In this document: in pieces, positions 8,799 to 17,937 of the stretch | Layout of the letters: each line of letters starts with the position of its first letter | Numbering within the stretch: position 1 is the first letter of the stretch | The notes under the pieces: generated by a model | Seen by the model: the letters and a program-made list of their open reading frames with translations, nothing else | Database searches by the model: none | Told to the model about the DNA's origin: nothing | Made by a program: the position numbers and the translations under genes | Assembly: GCA_964534955.1 (NCBI GenBank) | Contig: CAZHRR010000002.1 | Span: 14,385 to 78,384 of the forward strand | Direction: 5' to 3' | DNA from: UBA2128 sp964534955 | GTDB taxonomy: Bacteria; Fidelibacterota; Marinisomatia; Marinisomatales; UBA2128 | DNA: 64,000 nt

Positions 8799-9103
8799 TG
8801 GCCGTCCCGCTTGAACATGTGATAGTCCTGAGCGGCGTCCTCTTTGCTGTGGGAGTTCTGGGCGTCCTTTTCCGGCGGAATGCTCTAGTGATTTTCATGT
8901 CCATTGAGCTAATGCTGAATGCCGTCAACCTGGCGCTGGTTGGCTTCTCCCGCTATTACAATAGCGTTGATGGACAAGTCTTTGTCTTCCTGGTGATGAC
9001 ACTGGCTGCTGCGGAAGTGGCTGTGGGATTGGCCATCATTGTAGCGCTATTTCGTAATAAGCAGACCGTGAATATTGATGAAATCAACCTGATGAAAGGG
9101 TAG
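8798..9103 (+). CDS. nuoK: NADH-quinone oxidoreductase subunit K
   Basis: 101-residue NuoK (ND4L) with three helices. The conserved membrane acidic residue is in 'MSIELMLNAVNLALV', and the C-terminal 'AAAEVAVGLAIIVALFR' carries the second. Length is exactly that expected. It is translationally coupled to nuoJ and one base away from nuoL. Confidence 0.96.
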   Translation: MAVPLEHVIVLSGVLFAVGVLGVLFRRNALVIFMSIELMLNAVNLALVGFSRYYNSVDGQVFVFLVMTLAAAEVAVGLAIIVALFRNKQTVNIDEINLMKG

Positions 9104-9104
9104 G

Positions 9105-10988
9105 ATGGACAACGCACTCTGGCTCATACCGTTTCTCCCCTTCGCCGGCTTCCTGCTGAATGGGCTTCTCGGCAAGAAGCTGAGCGAATCGCTATCCGGT
9201 GTGATTGCGTCCGCAACGGTTGGCGTCAGTTTTGTCATAGGCTTGCTGAGTCTTAACGCCTACATGGAGAAACACGAGCCGCTTCATCAGGTGATGTTTA
9301 CATGGCTGCCCCTCGGTTCCTTCGATGTCACCGTCGCCTACACACTGGATGCTCTTTCGCTGGTGATGGTGCTGGTGGTTACGGGAGTGGGTTTCCTCAT
9401 TCACGTATATTCCATTGGCTACATGAGAGGTGACCCCGGCATCCAACGCTATTTTGCCTACCTGAACCTGTTTATCTTCATGATGCTCAATCTTGTTATG
9501 GCAGATAACCTGCTGCTTCTATTCCTGGGCTGGGAAGGAGTGGGACTCTGCTCGTATCTGCTCATCGGTTACTGGTTTGAAGATCCAGCCAAGGCGGCGG
9601 CGGGGAAGAAGGCATTTGTAGTGAACAGGATTGGCGATTTTGGCTTCCTTCTCGGGATGATTCTAATTTTGGTTAATATAGGTTCCCTGACTTTTGGTGA
9701 TGTACTCCTACCCGAGACAATTGGCAGTCTTGATACTGGACTGGTGACAGCGATTACACTTTTGCTTTTTCTCGGTGCTGTAGGTAAATCTGCACAGATT
9801 CCCCTTTTCGTATGGCTGCCGGACGCCATGGCCGGTCCTACGCCGGTGAGCGCTCTCATTCACGCTGCTACAATGGTGACAGCCGGTGTCTATCTGGTAG
9901 CCCGTATGGGAGTCCTGTTTGCTGCTTCGACGATAGCTCTCTCTGTGGTGGCTGTGATTGGTGTACTGACCGCCTTCTTCGCTGCTACTATGGCCATCTA
10001 TGAGAACGACATCAAGAAAGTTCTGGCGTATTCTACCATTAGTCAGCTCGGCTACATGTTTCTTGCAGCAGGTGTGGGAGCTTACGGCGCTGCCATCTTC
10101 CACCTCATGACTCACGCCTTCTTTAAGGGACTTCTATTCCTCGGCGCAGGAAGCGTCATCCACAGCATGAGCGGAGAGCAGGATATGCGGCGCATGGGTG
10201 GACTAAAGATCAAGATGCCGCAGACGTACTGGACCATGCTGGCCGGTGTGGCGGCTATTTCGGGACTGCCGCTCCTTTCAGGCTTTTTCTCGAAAGACGA
10301 AATTTTGTGGCACTCCTACAGTTCTCAGAGTGGAGGCGATTTTATCTTCATTGTGGGACTGCTTACCGCAATCCTGACAGCATTCTACATGTTCCGGCTC
10401 TTTTTCCTGACTTTCCACGGTAACAGCCGCTGGCATAAGAATGTAATTCCACACGAGTCTCCGCCAGTAATGACAGTACCGTTGATCATTCTGGCTGTTT
10501 TTTCTGTGGCAGGCGGCTGGATAGGAATCCCCGAAGTGCTGGGTGGAGAAAACAGTTTCCACCGTTTTCTCTCTGAAACAGTTCACGATGCCGTTGGGCA
10601 CCATCCGCCTAACTTGCTCCTGTCGGAGCTTGCTGCCATAGCTCTTTCCATCGCCAGCGCTCTGGCGGGACTCTATTTTGCATTCCGTCGATACGGAACC
10701 GGGAAGGTGGATGTGGTGCCTAAGGGGTTGCAGCGCCTGATAGCGAAGAAATACTACGTGGACGAGATTTACAATGCAGCCTTAGTACAGCCCATCCGGC
10801 GGGGGAGCGAATCGCTATGGAAAGGAATTGACATCCGCATTATTGACGGTATTGTGAACGGATTGGGATCAACGGCTTTGAGGATCAGCGGCATCATTCG
10901 CCGAGTGCAGACCGGCGTGATACAGAACTATGCTGCCGTCATATTCCTGGGCGTGATTCTAATCATATTCTACATCTATCTGAAATGA
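9105..10988 (+). CDS. nuoL: NADH-quinone oxidoreductase subunit L
   Basis: 627-residue NuoL (ND5), the distal antiporter-like proton channel with the long lateral helix at its C-terminus. Typical blocks are 'LFLGWEGVGLCSYLLIGYWF', 'SAQIPLFVWLPDAMAGPTPVSALIHAATMVTAGVYL' and 'AYSTISQLGYM'. They include the Glu, Lys and His residues of the proton path. Length is normal and the gene overlaps nuoM by 4 bases. Confidence 0.97.
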   Translation: MDNALWLIPFLPFAGFLLNGLLGKKLSESLSGVIASATVGVSFVIGLLSLNAYMEKHEPLHQVMFTWLPLGSFDVTVAYTLDALSLVMVLVVTGVGFLIHVYSIGYMRGDPGIQRYFAYLNLFIFMMLNLVMADNLLLLFLGWEGVGLCSYLLIGYWFEDPAKAAAGKKAFVVNRIGDFGFLLGMILILVNIGSLTFGDVLLPETIGSLDTGLVTAITLLLFLGAVGKSAQIPLFVWLPDAMAGPTPVSALIHAATMVTAGVYLVARMGVLFAASTIALSVVAVIGVLTAFFAATMAIYENDIKKVLAYSTISQLGYMFLAAGVGAYGAAIFHLMTHAFFKGLLFLGAGSVIHSMSGEQDMRRMGGLKIKMPQTYWTMLAGVAAISGLPLLSGFFSKDEILWHSYSSQSGGDFIFIVGLLTAILTAFYMFRLFFLTFHGNSRWHKNVIPHESPPVMTVPLIILAVFSVAGGWIGIPEVLGGENSFHRFLSETVHDAVGHHPPNLLLSELAAIALSIASALAGLYFAFRRYGTGKVDVVPKGLQRLIAKKYYVDEIYNAALVQPIRRGSESLWKGIDIRIIDGIVNGLGSTALRISGIIRRVQTGVIQNYAAVIFLGVILIIFYIYLK

Positions 10989-12535
10989 ACTGGTTGAACG
11001 AACATATTCTCACCGTGCTGATTCTACTGCCTCTGGTGGGTGTGGGACTACTCGTTGCGATACAATCTTTCGGTAACGGTTTAGTCAGGAGAGGAGCGCT
11101 ATTTATCACATTATTGGAGTTTCTCCTGTCGCTGATTCTATTCACCGGCTTCAAGGCAACTGCTGCCTTTCAGTTCGAAGAACAGGTTTCGTGGATTCCT
11201 GCTTGGGGGGTTAGCTACTTTGTCGGTGTGGATGGTATTTCCCTCTTCCTGATTCTGCTTACCACATTCCTCATGCCCATTTCTGTCCTTGCATCATGGA
11301 AGTCAGTGGAGAAAAGTGTCACCGGTTTCATGGTATCGCTATTGGTTATGGAGAGCGCTATGGTAGGTGTTTTTGCATCTCTCGACTTGTTCTTCTTCTA
11401 CATTTTCTGGGAGGCGATGCTGATTCCCATGTACTTCCTCATCGGTGTCTGGGGTTCCGGCAATCGTATTTATGCTGCCATCAAGTTTGTTTTGTTTACA
11501 ATGGTGGGATCCCTCTTGATGCTGGTAGGCATTATCTATCTCTACAGTCAAACTTCGGCGCAGCTGGGGGCGGCTTCCCTGGCCTACGAAGACATCAGTC
11601 GTCTGATTCTCTCGTCGGGAACTCAGTATTGGCTCTTCCTGGCTTTCGCCCTCAGCTTCGCCATCAAGATTCCCCTCTTCCCGTTCCACACGTGGCTGCC
11701 CGACGCTCACACTGAAGCGCCTACAGCCGGCTCCATAATTCTGGCCGGGGTTCTGCTGAAGATGGGCGGGTACGGTTTCCTCCGCTTCTGTGTACCGCTC
11801 TTCCCGCTGGGAATGGAGGAGTTTATCCCGCTGATTATTGCTCTGGCGGTTGTGGGAATTATCTACGGAGCCCTCATGGCGCTGGTACAGCCCGACGTGA
11901 AGCGGCTGGTTGCATTTTCCAGTGTAAGTCATCTGGGCTTCGTGGTGCTGGGCATCTTTGCACTCACATCGCGCAGTGTAACCGGCAGCGTCATTCAGAT
12001 GGTAAACCACGGTTTGGCTACGGGAGCTCTCTTTTTGTTGGTGGGAATGCTTTATGAGCGACGACATACACGGATGATTACCGATTTCGGCGGACTGGCA
12101 CGATCACTGCCTCATTATTCTGCATTGTTCATGATTGTAGTACTGGCGTCTGTGGGTCTGCCGGGTCTGAACAGCTTCGTAGGAGAATTTCTCATATTGT
12201 CCGGTTCGTATGAGCCTCATCCGGCTGCAGTAGTTATCTCTGCTTTGGGTGTTATCCTGGCAGCGGTCTATCTGCTCTGGATGGTGGAGCGCGTTTTCTT
12301 CGGACCATTAGAAGAAGAAAACAGTGGGCTAAGTGATCTCATCCGTCGTGAGTGGCTGGCTGTCGTTCCCATGATTGTGATGATGGTGTGGCTGGGTGTC
12401 TATCCCAAACCGTTCCTCGACAGGATAGAGCCATCCGTAGATAAACTGGTTAATAAGTACAGAGAAGCAATGGTGGAGTCTGAAATAACTCCAATGGCCT
12501 ATTTTGAAGATGACTTCGGGGAGGTACTTGAGTGA
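10985..12535 (+). CDS. nuoM: NADH-quinone oxidoreductase subunit M
   Basis: 516-residue NuoM (ND4), a Mrp-antiporter-like membrane subunit. It has 'FYIFWEAMLIPMYFLIGVWG' with the key Glu and 'KIPLFPFHTWLPDAHTEAPTAGS' with the key Lys and His. Length is normal. Its stop overlaps the GTG start of the Na+/H+ antiporter gene, which replaces the expected nuoN at this position. Confidence 0.97.
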   Translation: MNWLNEHILTVLILLPLVGVGLLVAIQSFGNGLVRRGALFITLLEFLLSLILFTGFKATAAFQFEEQVSWIPAWGVSYFVGVDGISLFLILLTTFLMPISVLASWKSVEKSVTGFMVSLLVMESAMVGVFASLDLFFFYIFWEAMLIPMYFLIGVWGSGNRIYAAIKFVLFTMVGSLLMLVGIIYLYSQTSAQLGAASLAYEDISRLILSSGTQYWLFLAFALSFAIKIPLFPFHTWLPDAHTEAPTAGSIILAGVLLKMGGYGFLRFCVPLFPLGMEEFIPLIIALAVVGIIYGALMALVQPDVKRLVAFSSVSHLGFVVLGIFALTSRSVTGSVIQMVNHGLATGALFLLVGMLYERRHTRMITDFGGLARSLPHYSALFMIVVLASVGLPGLNSFVGEFLILSGSYEPHPAAVVISALGVILAAVYLLWMVERVFFGPLEEENSGLSDLIRREWLAVVPMIVMMVWLGVYPKPFLDRIEPSVDKLVNKYREAMVESEITPMAYFEDDFGEVLE

Positions 12536-14031
12536 AGAGACTGATCCTGGTATTACTGATTATATCCATAGTCCCCGCTCTCAGTTGGGCGGAGGAAGAA
12601 CATCATGATTCTCAGATCGATCAACATGAGCAGTCTTATGTAGAAGAGAATGTGCACCATTCTCCACTTCCCGGAGAAGAATTAGGATTGCCCTGGGCTT
12701 TTCCCTTTGCTGGGATTCTCCTCTCTATCGCTATTTTCCCTCTGGTAGCACCCCAGTTTTGGCATCACAACTTTGGGAAGGTGTCGACTTTATGGGCATT
12801 GGTATTGATTATTCCCATGCTGATCGAGTTTGGTTTTGGAATCGTTACTTATGAACTGTTCCACACGATGTTCTTGGAATATTTCCCCTTCATTATTCTG
12901 CTGCTGGCTCTCTTTACTATTTCCGGCGGGATCCGTCTCACCGGTACCTTGGTCGGGACTCCCATATTGAATACCGGTATTATCTTTGTGGGGACAGTCC
13001 TGGCAAGCTGGATGGGGACAACAGGCGCTGCCATGCTGATGATTCGGCCGCTGTTGAGGGCCAATGCTCAGCGGAAGCACAAGGTTCACGTAATAGTCTT
13101 TTTCATCTTCCTTGTGGCCAATATTGGCGGTTCCCTTACTCCGTTAGGAGACCCGCCCCTTTTTCTTGGTTTTTTAAAAGGGGTCGATTTCTTCTGGACA
13201 ACCGGCGCCATGTTGGTCCCAATGATATTTGTGGTAACGCTGCTGATTTTCATTTTCTATTTTCTCGATTCCTATTTCTTCAAGAAAGAGGTAGTTCCTG
13301 ATCAGATAATCACTCCCGACGAGAAGAAACTGGGCATTGAGGGTTCATTCAACTTTCTTCTGCTTCTAGGTGTCATCGGTTCAGTACTGCTAAGCGGATT
13401 CTGGCGGCCGGGGATTACGATACCACTTTATCACCTGATACATAATGGACACACATTCAAACTTGAGATGGAACTGCAAAACCTGGCCAGGGACTTACTA
13501 TTGCTAACTCTGGCTTATGCAAGCTGGAAACTGACGTCAATGAAAATCCGGGAAGACAATGATTTCTCCTGGTTCCCAATCCAAGAAGTGGGCAAGTTGT
13601 TTGCCGGTATTTTTGTCACTATTATCCCTGCCATTGCCATCCTCCGGGCAGGTGAGCAGGGAGCCCTGAAGAGTGTCATCGAATCGGTCTCATCTGGTGG
13701 TAACCCAGTCAATTATATGTATTTCTGGGCTACAGGAATTCTCTCCAGTTTCCTCGACAATGCACCAACTTATCTGGTATTCTTCAACACGGCAGGCGGT
13801 AATGCTGTAGAGCTTATGACAACTCATCACAACACACTGTTGGCCATTTCTGCCGGAGCTGTTTTCATGGGAGCAAATACTTACATCGGCAACGCTCCCA
13901 ACTTCATGGTGAAGTCTATCGCCGAGCAGAGCGGAATCAAAATGCCCAGCTTCTTCGGTTTCATGCTGCGTTACTCCATCCCTATCCTGATTCCTATCTT
14001 CATTTTGGTATCACTGATATTCTTTGCGTGA
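12532..14031 (+). CDS. NhaD/CitM-type sodium:proton antiporter inserted in the nuo operon
   Basis: 499-residue membrane protein of the ion transporter superfamily, most like the NhaD Na+/H+ antiporters. It has an N-terminal signal-like helix and a His/Glu-rich segment (residues about 21-45). About 11-12 further helices follow, with 'NIGGSLTPLGDPPLFLGF' and 'GILSSFLDNAPTYLVFF', the two conserved NhaD-type half-motifs with Asp/Asn. It begins at GTG 12532 over the nuoM stop, and its end meets nuoN, so it belongs to the complex I transcript. It presumably exchanges Na+ for H+ across the inner membrane. Ion selectivity cannot be read from the sequence. Confidence 0.88.
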   Translation: MKRLILVLLIISIVPALSWAEEEHHDSQIDQHEQSYVEENVHHSPLPGEELGLPWAFPFAGILLSIAIFPLVAPQFWHHNFGKVSTLWALVLIIPMLIEFGFGIVTYELFHTMFLEYFPFIILLLALFTISGGIRLTGTLVGTPILNTGIIFVGTVLASWMGTTGAAMLMIRPLLRANAQRKHKVHVIVFFIFLVANIGGSLTPLGDPPLFLGFLKGVDFFWTTGAMLVPMIFVVTLLIFIFYFLDSYFFKKEVVPDQIITPDEKKLGIEGSFNFLLLLGVIGSVLLSGFWRPGITIPLYHLIHNGHTFKLEMELQNLARDLLLLTLAYASWKLTSMKIREDNDFSWFPIQEVGKLFAGIFVTIIPAIAILRAGEQGALKSVIESVSSGGNPVNYMYFWATGILSSFLDNAPTYLVFFNTAGGNAVELMTTHHNTLLAISAGAVFMGANTYIGNAPNFMVKSIAEQSGIKMPSFFGFMLRYSIPILIPIFILVSLIFFA

Positions 14032-14035
14032 GATT

Positions 14036-15481
14036 ATGGACTTCAGTCAATACTTCACATCCGCTGATCTCGCCGGTATCGCTCCGGAAATAATCCTGAC
14101 GGTAACCGCACTGTTTGTGCTGACGCTGGAAATGGCGAGACTGAGTCGCCCAGGGATAATGTTGCTCGTAGCGGCAATTGGTATCGTTCTGGCTGGGGGC
14201 GCTCTGGTACAGACTGGAGGTGAAGAACGCGTCCTATTTGGCGGAATGCTGCGGCTTAACCGTTTTTCCGTTTTCCTCGACTTCCTTTATCTGGCAGTGG
14301 GATTAGCGACGCTGATTCTATCACAAGGATATCTGGAGAAGAAGGGGAGTGAGTCCCGTGGGGAATATCCGGCTCTCATACTTTTCGCCGTTATCGGGAT
14401 GATGCTCATGACTCAAGCTAACGACTTGGTGATTGTTTTCCTTGGACTGGAGCTTCTTTCCCTGTCGCTCTATGTGCTGGTGGGCTTCCTGCGGCACAAT
14501 CTCTACAGCAACGAGTCCGGGTTGAAGTACCTCCTGCTGGGCGCTTTCGCCACCGGATTCTTCCTCTTTGGCGCCGCCTTGACCTACGGAGCTACGGGGA
14601 CAACGAACTTTGATGGAATTGCCTCGGCTATCAGTTCGGGAGCTATTCTATCCGATGTATTTCTCTCCCTTGGAATTGGCTTACTGCTCATCGGATTTGC
14701 CTTTAAGGTAGCTCTAGCGCCGTTCCACATGTGGTCGCCGGATGTATATCAGGGAGCACCCACAACGGTGACAGCATTTCTCTGCACAGCGCCCAAGGCG
14801 GCCGGCTTCGGAGCCCTGCTAAAGGTTTTTATGACGGCTTTCCCTGAGCTTCATGACGAATGGCAGATTCTACTCTGGATCTTGGCCGCACTGACCATGA
14901 CTGTAGGTAACATCTCTGCACTGGTTCAGTCCAATGTGAAACGGATGTTAGCCTTTTCCAGTATCTCCCACGCCGGATATTTAGCAATGGGAGTGCTGGT
15001 GCTGGACAGCATCAGCGTGAGAGCAATACTCTTTTATCTGGCGATTTATTCCGCCATGAACCTGGGTGCCTTTGCTATCATTGCCGTGGCAGAGAGGGAG
15101 GAACAGGGTGTAGCATTCGAGGACTACCGGGGACTTGCCTCCAGGCACCCGTGGCTCTCAGCAGCTATGGCTCTCTTCATGATCTCGCTGGCAGGTTTTC
15201 CGCCTACGGCCGGGTTCGCCGCCAAGTACGGACTCTTTTCCGCTGTAGTGGCGAAAGGATACATCTGGCTGGTAATCATTGCTGTACTTAATACGTTGGT
15301 TTCGGTCTATTACTATCTAAGGCTGACGGTGAATATGTACATGCGGGAGGAGGTAGAAGTCTTGCGTCCAGCTACCGGTATTTTAACTGTGGGACTAATT
15401 GTACTTCTGGTTGCGGTGGTACTCCTGTTTGGGATTGTACCTGGATTTCTTCTTGACTTTACTGTGATAGCAGCGATTTAA
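14036..15481 (+). CDS. nuoN: NADH-quinone oxidoreductase subunit N
   Basis: 481-residue NuoN (ND2), the third antiporter-like membrane subunit. Signature stretches are 'FLGLELLSLSLYVLVGF', 'KVALAPFHMWSPDVYQGAPTTVTAF' and 'AFSSISHAGYLAMG'. The ATG at 14036 fits the family N-terminus; an in-frame TTG at 14024 overlapping the antiporter gene is a less likely start. It is the last gene of the complex I operon. Confidence 0.95.
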   Translation: MDFSQYFTSADLAGIAPEIILTVTALFVLTLEMARLSRPGIMLLVAAIGIVLAGGALVQTGGEERVLFGGMLRLNRFSVFLDFLYLAVGLATLILSQGYLEKKGSESRGEYPALILFAVIGMMLMTQANDLVIVFLGLELLSLSLYVLVGFLRHNLYSNESGLKYLLLGAFATGFFLFGAALTYGATGTTNFDGIASAISSGAILSDVFLSLGIGLLLIGFAFKVALAPFHMWSPDVYQGAPTTVTAFLCTAPKAAGFGALLKVFMTAFPELHDEWQILLWILAALTMTVGNISALVQSNVKRMLAFSSISHAGYLAMGVLVLDSISVRAILFYLAIYSAMNLGAFAIIAVAEREEQGVAFEDYRGLASRHPWLSAAMALFMISLAGFPPTAGFAAKYGLFSAVVAKGYIWLVIIAVLNTLVSVYYYLRLTVNMYMREEVEVLRPATGILTVGLIVLLVAVVLLFGIVPGFLLDFTVIAAI

Positions 15482-15498
15482 GCTGGTGGAAAATTTGT

Positions 15499-15526
15499 TT
15501 GCATCTGAACAATTCTAACATAAAAT
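15499..15526 (+). promoter_or_regulatory. Possible promoter for the asparagine synthetase transcript
   Basis: TTGCAT (15499-15504) and TAAAAT (15521-15526) are separated by 16 bases and lie just after nuoN. Transcription would start near 15533, leaving only a few bases before the leader ORF start at 15537, so translation would be nearly leaderless. The leader could instead be reached by read-through from the nuo operon. Confidence 0.3.
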
Positions 15527-15536
15527 TGGGACCGAA

Positions 15537-15614
15537 ATGTCAATGATATTCTACACAGCAACCCTGAATAATAACAATAACGCCAATAATTTTGGCGTGG
15601 GGGAACCTGTGTAG
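15537..15614 (+). CDS. Asn-rich leader peptide of the asparagine synthetase attenuator
   Basis: A 25-codon ORF from ATG 15537 (or ATG 15543) to TAG 15612-15614. Codons 11-18 (15567-15590) read N-N-N-N-N-A-N-N, i.e. AAT AAT AAC AAT AAC GCC AAT AAT, seven Asn codons in eight. It ends 89 bases before an asparagine synthetase gene. The regulating amino acid is the product of the regulated enzyme, as in the trp, his, leu and thr leader peptides. A weak GGGA lies 5 bases before the first ATG. The peptide itself is probably not functional; its translation is the sensor. Confidence 0.85.
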   Translation: MSMIFYTATLNNNNNANNFGVGEPV

Positions 15615-15671
15615 AACCATAACACAACCATTAAAAAGCCCCCACTGGCGAAAGTCATGGGGGCTTTTTTT
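15549..15671 (+). promoter_or_regulatory. Asparagine-responsive transcription attenuator (pause stem, antiterminator, terminator)
   Basis: Pause/protector structure: TTCTACACAG (15549-15558) pairs perfectly with CTGTGTAGAA (15607-15616). Within it ACGCCAA (15580-15586) pairs with TTGGCGT (15592-15598). Antiterminator: GTGGGGG (15597-15603) pairs perfectly with CCCCCAC (15639-15645). That excludes both the hairpin at 15592-15598 and the terminator. Terminator: see separate entry. A ribosome stalled on the Asn codons would cover 15567-15590, break the first hairpin and free 15597-15603 to form the antiterminator. With enough Asn-tRNA it would reach the stop at 15612 and mask 15597-15603, letting the terminator form. 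Confidence 0.85.
15633..15671 (+). terminator. Intrinsic terminator upstream of asparagine synthetase
   Basis: AAAAAGCCCCCA (15633-15644) pairs with TGGGGGCTTTTT (15658-15669) and is followed by more T. The loop holds a small ACT/AGT stem. It lies 33 bases before the next start codon, so it acts as the leader terminator of the attenuator rather than only as the end of the nuo operon. Confidence 0.92.
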
Positions 15672-15703
15672 GTAGGTAAACATGAAGAGGAGACAAAAAT
15701 AAA

Positions 15704-17293
15704 ATGTGCGGAATATTTGCCTATCTCGGAGGAAATCTGTCGTGGAAAGAGCTTAGAGATCATGCCTATAAAATCAAATACAGGGGGCCTGAAAACACTC
15801 ACATAGCAGAACTTAATAATAACGCTATTTTTGCATTTCACAGGCTCGCTATCATGGGAGTTTCCGAAACAGGAGACCAGCCCATGCAGCATCCTCAAGA
15901 TCCATCATTGACACTGATTTGTAACGGTGAGATCTACAATTATTTGGAACTGGCTGATAAATTTGGCTTCATACTGGAGACAGGTTCTGATTGTGAGATC
16001 ATTCTCTTTCTCTATAAAAAATTCGGAATTGAACAAACGGTGAGAGAGTTGGATGGTGTATTCATGTTTGTCCTCTATGATGATATTTCGAAAACCTTTT
16101 ATGCTGGCCGCGATCCCATGGGTGTTCGCCCAGGGTTCATAGGTAATAAGGGAGAGGAATTATTTATTACCTCAGAAGCTAAGCCTATGGTTGGGGTTTG
16201 TGATTCAATACAACCTTTTCCTCCTGGATGCTGGTGGAGCTCCCAAGAGCGGGATTCTTTCCATCGTTATTTTCATTACAGTAATGATGGAACTGCTATT
16301 GGAACAGAAGATGAAATTTGCGATCGTATTTGTGAGTTATTATCAAGTGCGGTAGAAAAACGAATGATGGCAGAACGGGAGATTAGCTGTCTTTTATCCG
16401 GTGGACTGGACTCCAGCCTGATTACAGCGCTGGTTGCTCGGCATAGTAATGGTAATACCCTTAAAACCTATTCTATTGGAATGCCCGGTAGCATTGATCT
16501 GGAATATGCCCAGAGGGCTGCAGATTATATTGGGACAATTCATCATCATATCGAGGTGACAGAGGAGGATTTCCTAGAGGCAATTGAAACGGTGATTTAC
16601 AATATTGAGTCCTACGATACAACAACTGTTCGAGCCAGTGTGGGGAACTATCTTGTCTCCAGGTTCATCCGTGAAAATTCCGACTGTAAGGTGGTTTTCA
16701 ACGGTGACGGCAGTGATGAGGTCTGTTGTGGGTATGTGTATCTGAAGAATGCCCCGTCGGCAGATGCATTGCAGCAGGAGAGTGAACGGCTGGTGAAGGA
16801 ATTATATCTGTTTGACGTTCTTCGTTCTGATCGCAGTATCAGCTCCAACGGACTGGAGGCCCGCACGCCGTTCCTGGACAAAGCATTCGTTAAATACTAT
16901 CTCTCCATCCCTGCGAAATTGAAAATGTTCGACGGAGAAAAACGACTAGAGAAGCATCTCTTGCGTAAGGCCTTTGATAGGCAGGATTTACTTCCACATG
17001 ATATACTCTGGCGGCGTAAATGTGCCTTTTCTGATGGGGTCAGCAGTGCAAGTAAATCGTGGCACAGGATAATCCAGAATTATGTGGACACTATTATTTC
17101 CGATGAGGAATTCATCAGGGAATCGGTAAAGATCAACCATTGTAGGCCTGTTCTGAAGGAGAGTTATTTTTACCGTAAAGTCTATCAGCAGTTTTTCGGT
17201 GAGCATGATGAGCTTATTCCGCATTATTGGCTTCCGAAATGGACCGATACAGTTGATCCGTCTGCCCGGGAGCTGGCGGGTTATAAGGAATAA
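15704..17293 (+). CDS. asnB: Asparagine synthase (glutamine-hydrolysing)
   Basis: 529-residue AsnB that makes asparagine from aspartate, ATP and glutamine. The N-terminal glutaminase domain begins with the catalytic Cys2 ('MCGIFAYLGG') and has 'YRGPE' and 'NGEIYNYLEL'. The C-terminal synthetase domain has the ATP pyrophosphatase motif 'LLSGGLDSSLITALVAR', then 'FNGDGSDEVCCGY' and 'GLEARTPFLD'. Length is normal. GAGGAG at 15687-15692 is the ribosome-binding site for ATG 15704. The Asn-codon leader directly upstream supports the assignment as a true asparagine biosynthetic enzyme and not another amidotransferase. Confidence 0.93.
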   Translation: MCGIFAYLGGNLSWKELRDHAYKIKYRGPENTHIAELNNNAIFAFHRLAIMGVSETGDQPMQHPQDPSLTLICNGEIYNYLELADKFGFILETGSDCEIILFLYKKFGIEQTVRELDGVFMFVLYDDISKTFYAGRDPMGVRPGFIGNKGEELFITSEAKPMVGVCDSIQPFPPGCWWSSQERDSFHRYFHYSNDGTAIGTEDEICDRICELLSSAVEKRMMAEREISCLLSGGLDSSLITALVARHSNGNTLKTYSIGMPGSIDLEYAQRAADYIGTIHHHIEVTEEDFLEAIETVIYNIESYDTTTVRASVGNYLVSRFIRENSDCKVVFNGDGSDEVCCGYVYLKNAPSADALQQESERLVKELYLFDVLRSDRSISSNGLEARTPFLDKAFVKYYLSIPAKLKMFDGEKRLEKHLLRKAFDRQDLLPHDILWRRKCAFSDGVSSASKSWHRIIQNYVDTIISDEEFIRESVKINHCRPVLKESYFYRKVYQQFFGEHDELIPHYWLPKWTDTVDPSARELAGYKE

Positions 17294-17394
17294 ATTGCCC
17301 TACTCGATATTATTAGAGGATAAAACTGTATTCACCTTTATTGTACCTTCACTTTTCCATGGCACATAATCTCCCATCTGACTAAACTTAGCGC

Positions 17395-17937
17395 ATGCGA
17401 ATTACGAAGGTATATACAAAGACTGGCGACGATGGTACCACCTCTCTGGCTAACGGAGAGCGCTTGCCGAAAGACCATCCCCGGATGGCTGTTCTCGGTT
17501 CCCTGGATGAGACCAATTCTGCTCTTGGAGTGGTTTTGGCAGAGGGAATTTGTGCAGAAATCGAATCTACTCTGCATAAAGTACAGCATACCCTTTTTAA
17601 CATAGGCGCCGAGTTGGCCACTCCTGACAGAAAGCTGGGGTTGGTCTCAGAAGACGATGTAATGTTTCTGGAGTCCGCTATTGATGAGTTGAATGAGTCC
17701 CTGCCACCGCTGGAGGAGTTCATCCTTCCTGGTGGTTCGAAAGCAGCAGATCTTTTGAATCATGCCCGGACCGTTTGCCGGCGGGCGGAGCGGGATCTGG
17801 TTACCCTCAATAGGACAGAAAATGTGTCTGAACTTCATCTGAAACTCATTAACCGACTCTCTGATTTTCTTTTCGTCGCGACTCGCTTCCAGAATCAGAA
17901 GGACGGCGGCGAAGAAAAACAGTGGAAGAATTCTTAA
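17395..17937 (+). CDS. Cob(I)alamin adenosyltransferase, PduO type
   Basis: 180-residue PduO-type (MMAB-like) ATP:cob(I)alamin adenosyltransferase that makes coenzyme B12 from cobalamin and ATP. The family motifs are clear: 'TKTGDDGTTSLANGERLPKD' at the N-terminus binding ATP, 'GSLDETNSALG', and 'ARTVCRRAERDLV' near the C-terminus. Length is normal. It lies 101 bases after asnB and may share its transcript. No cobalamin riboswitch is seen upstream. Confidence 0.93.
   Translation: MRITKVYTKTGDDGTTSLANGERLPKDHPRMAVLGSLDETNSALGVVLAEGICAEIESTLHKVQHTLFNIGAELATPDRKLGLVSEDDVMFLESAIDELNESLPPLEEFILPGGSKAADLLNHARTVCRRAERDLVTLNRTENVSELHLKLINRLSDFLFVATRFQNQKDGGEEKQWKNS

Noticed and set aside
11339..12067. 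242-codon open frame on the minus strand within nuoM
   Set aside because: It lies wholly opposite a clear nuoM, has no known domain, and is rich in Gln/His/Arg as expected for antisense of a membrane protein gene.
15482..15704. T-box riboswitch before asnB
   Set aside because: No T-box sequence (AGGGTGGNACCGCG) or specifier loop; the Asn-codon ORF and paired stems fit attenuation better.
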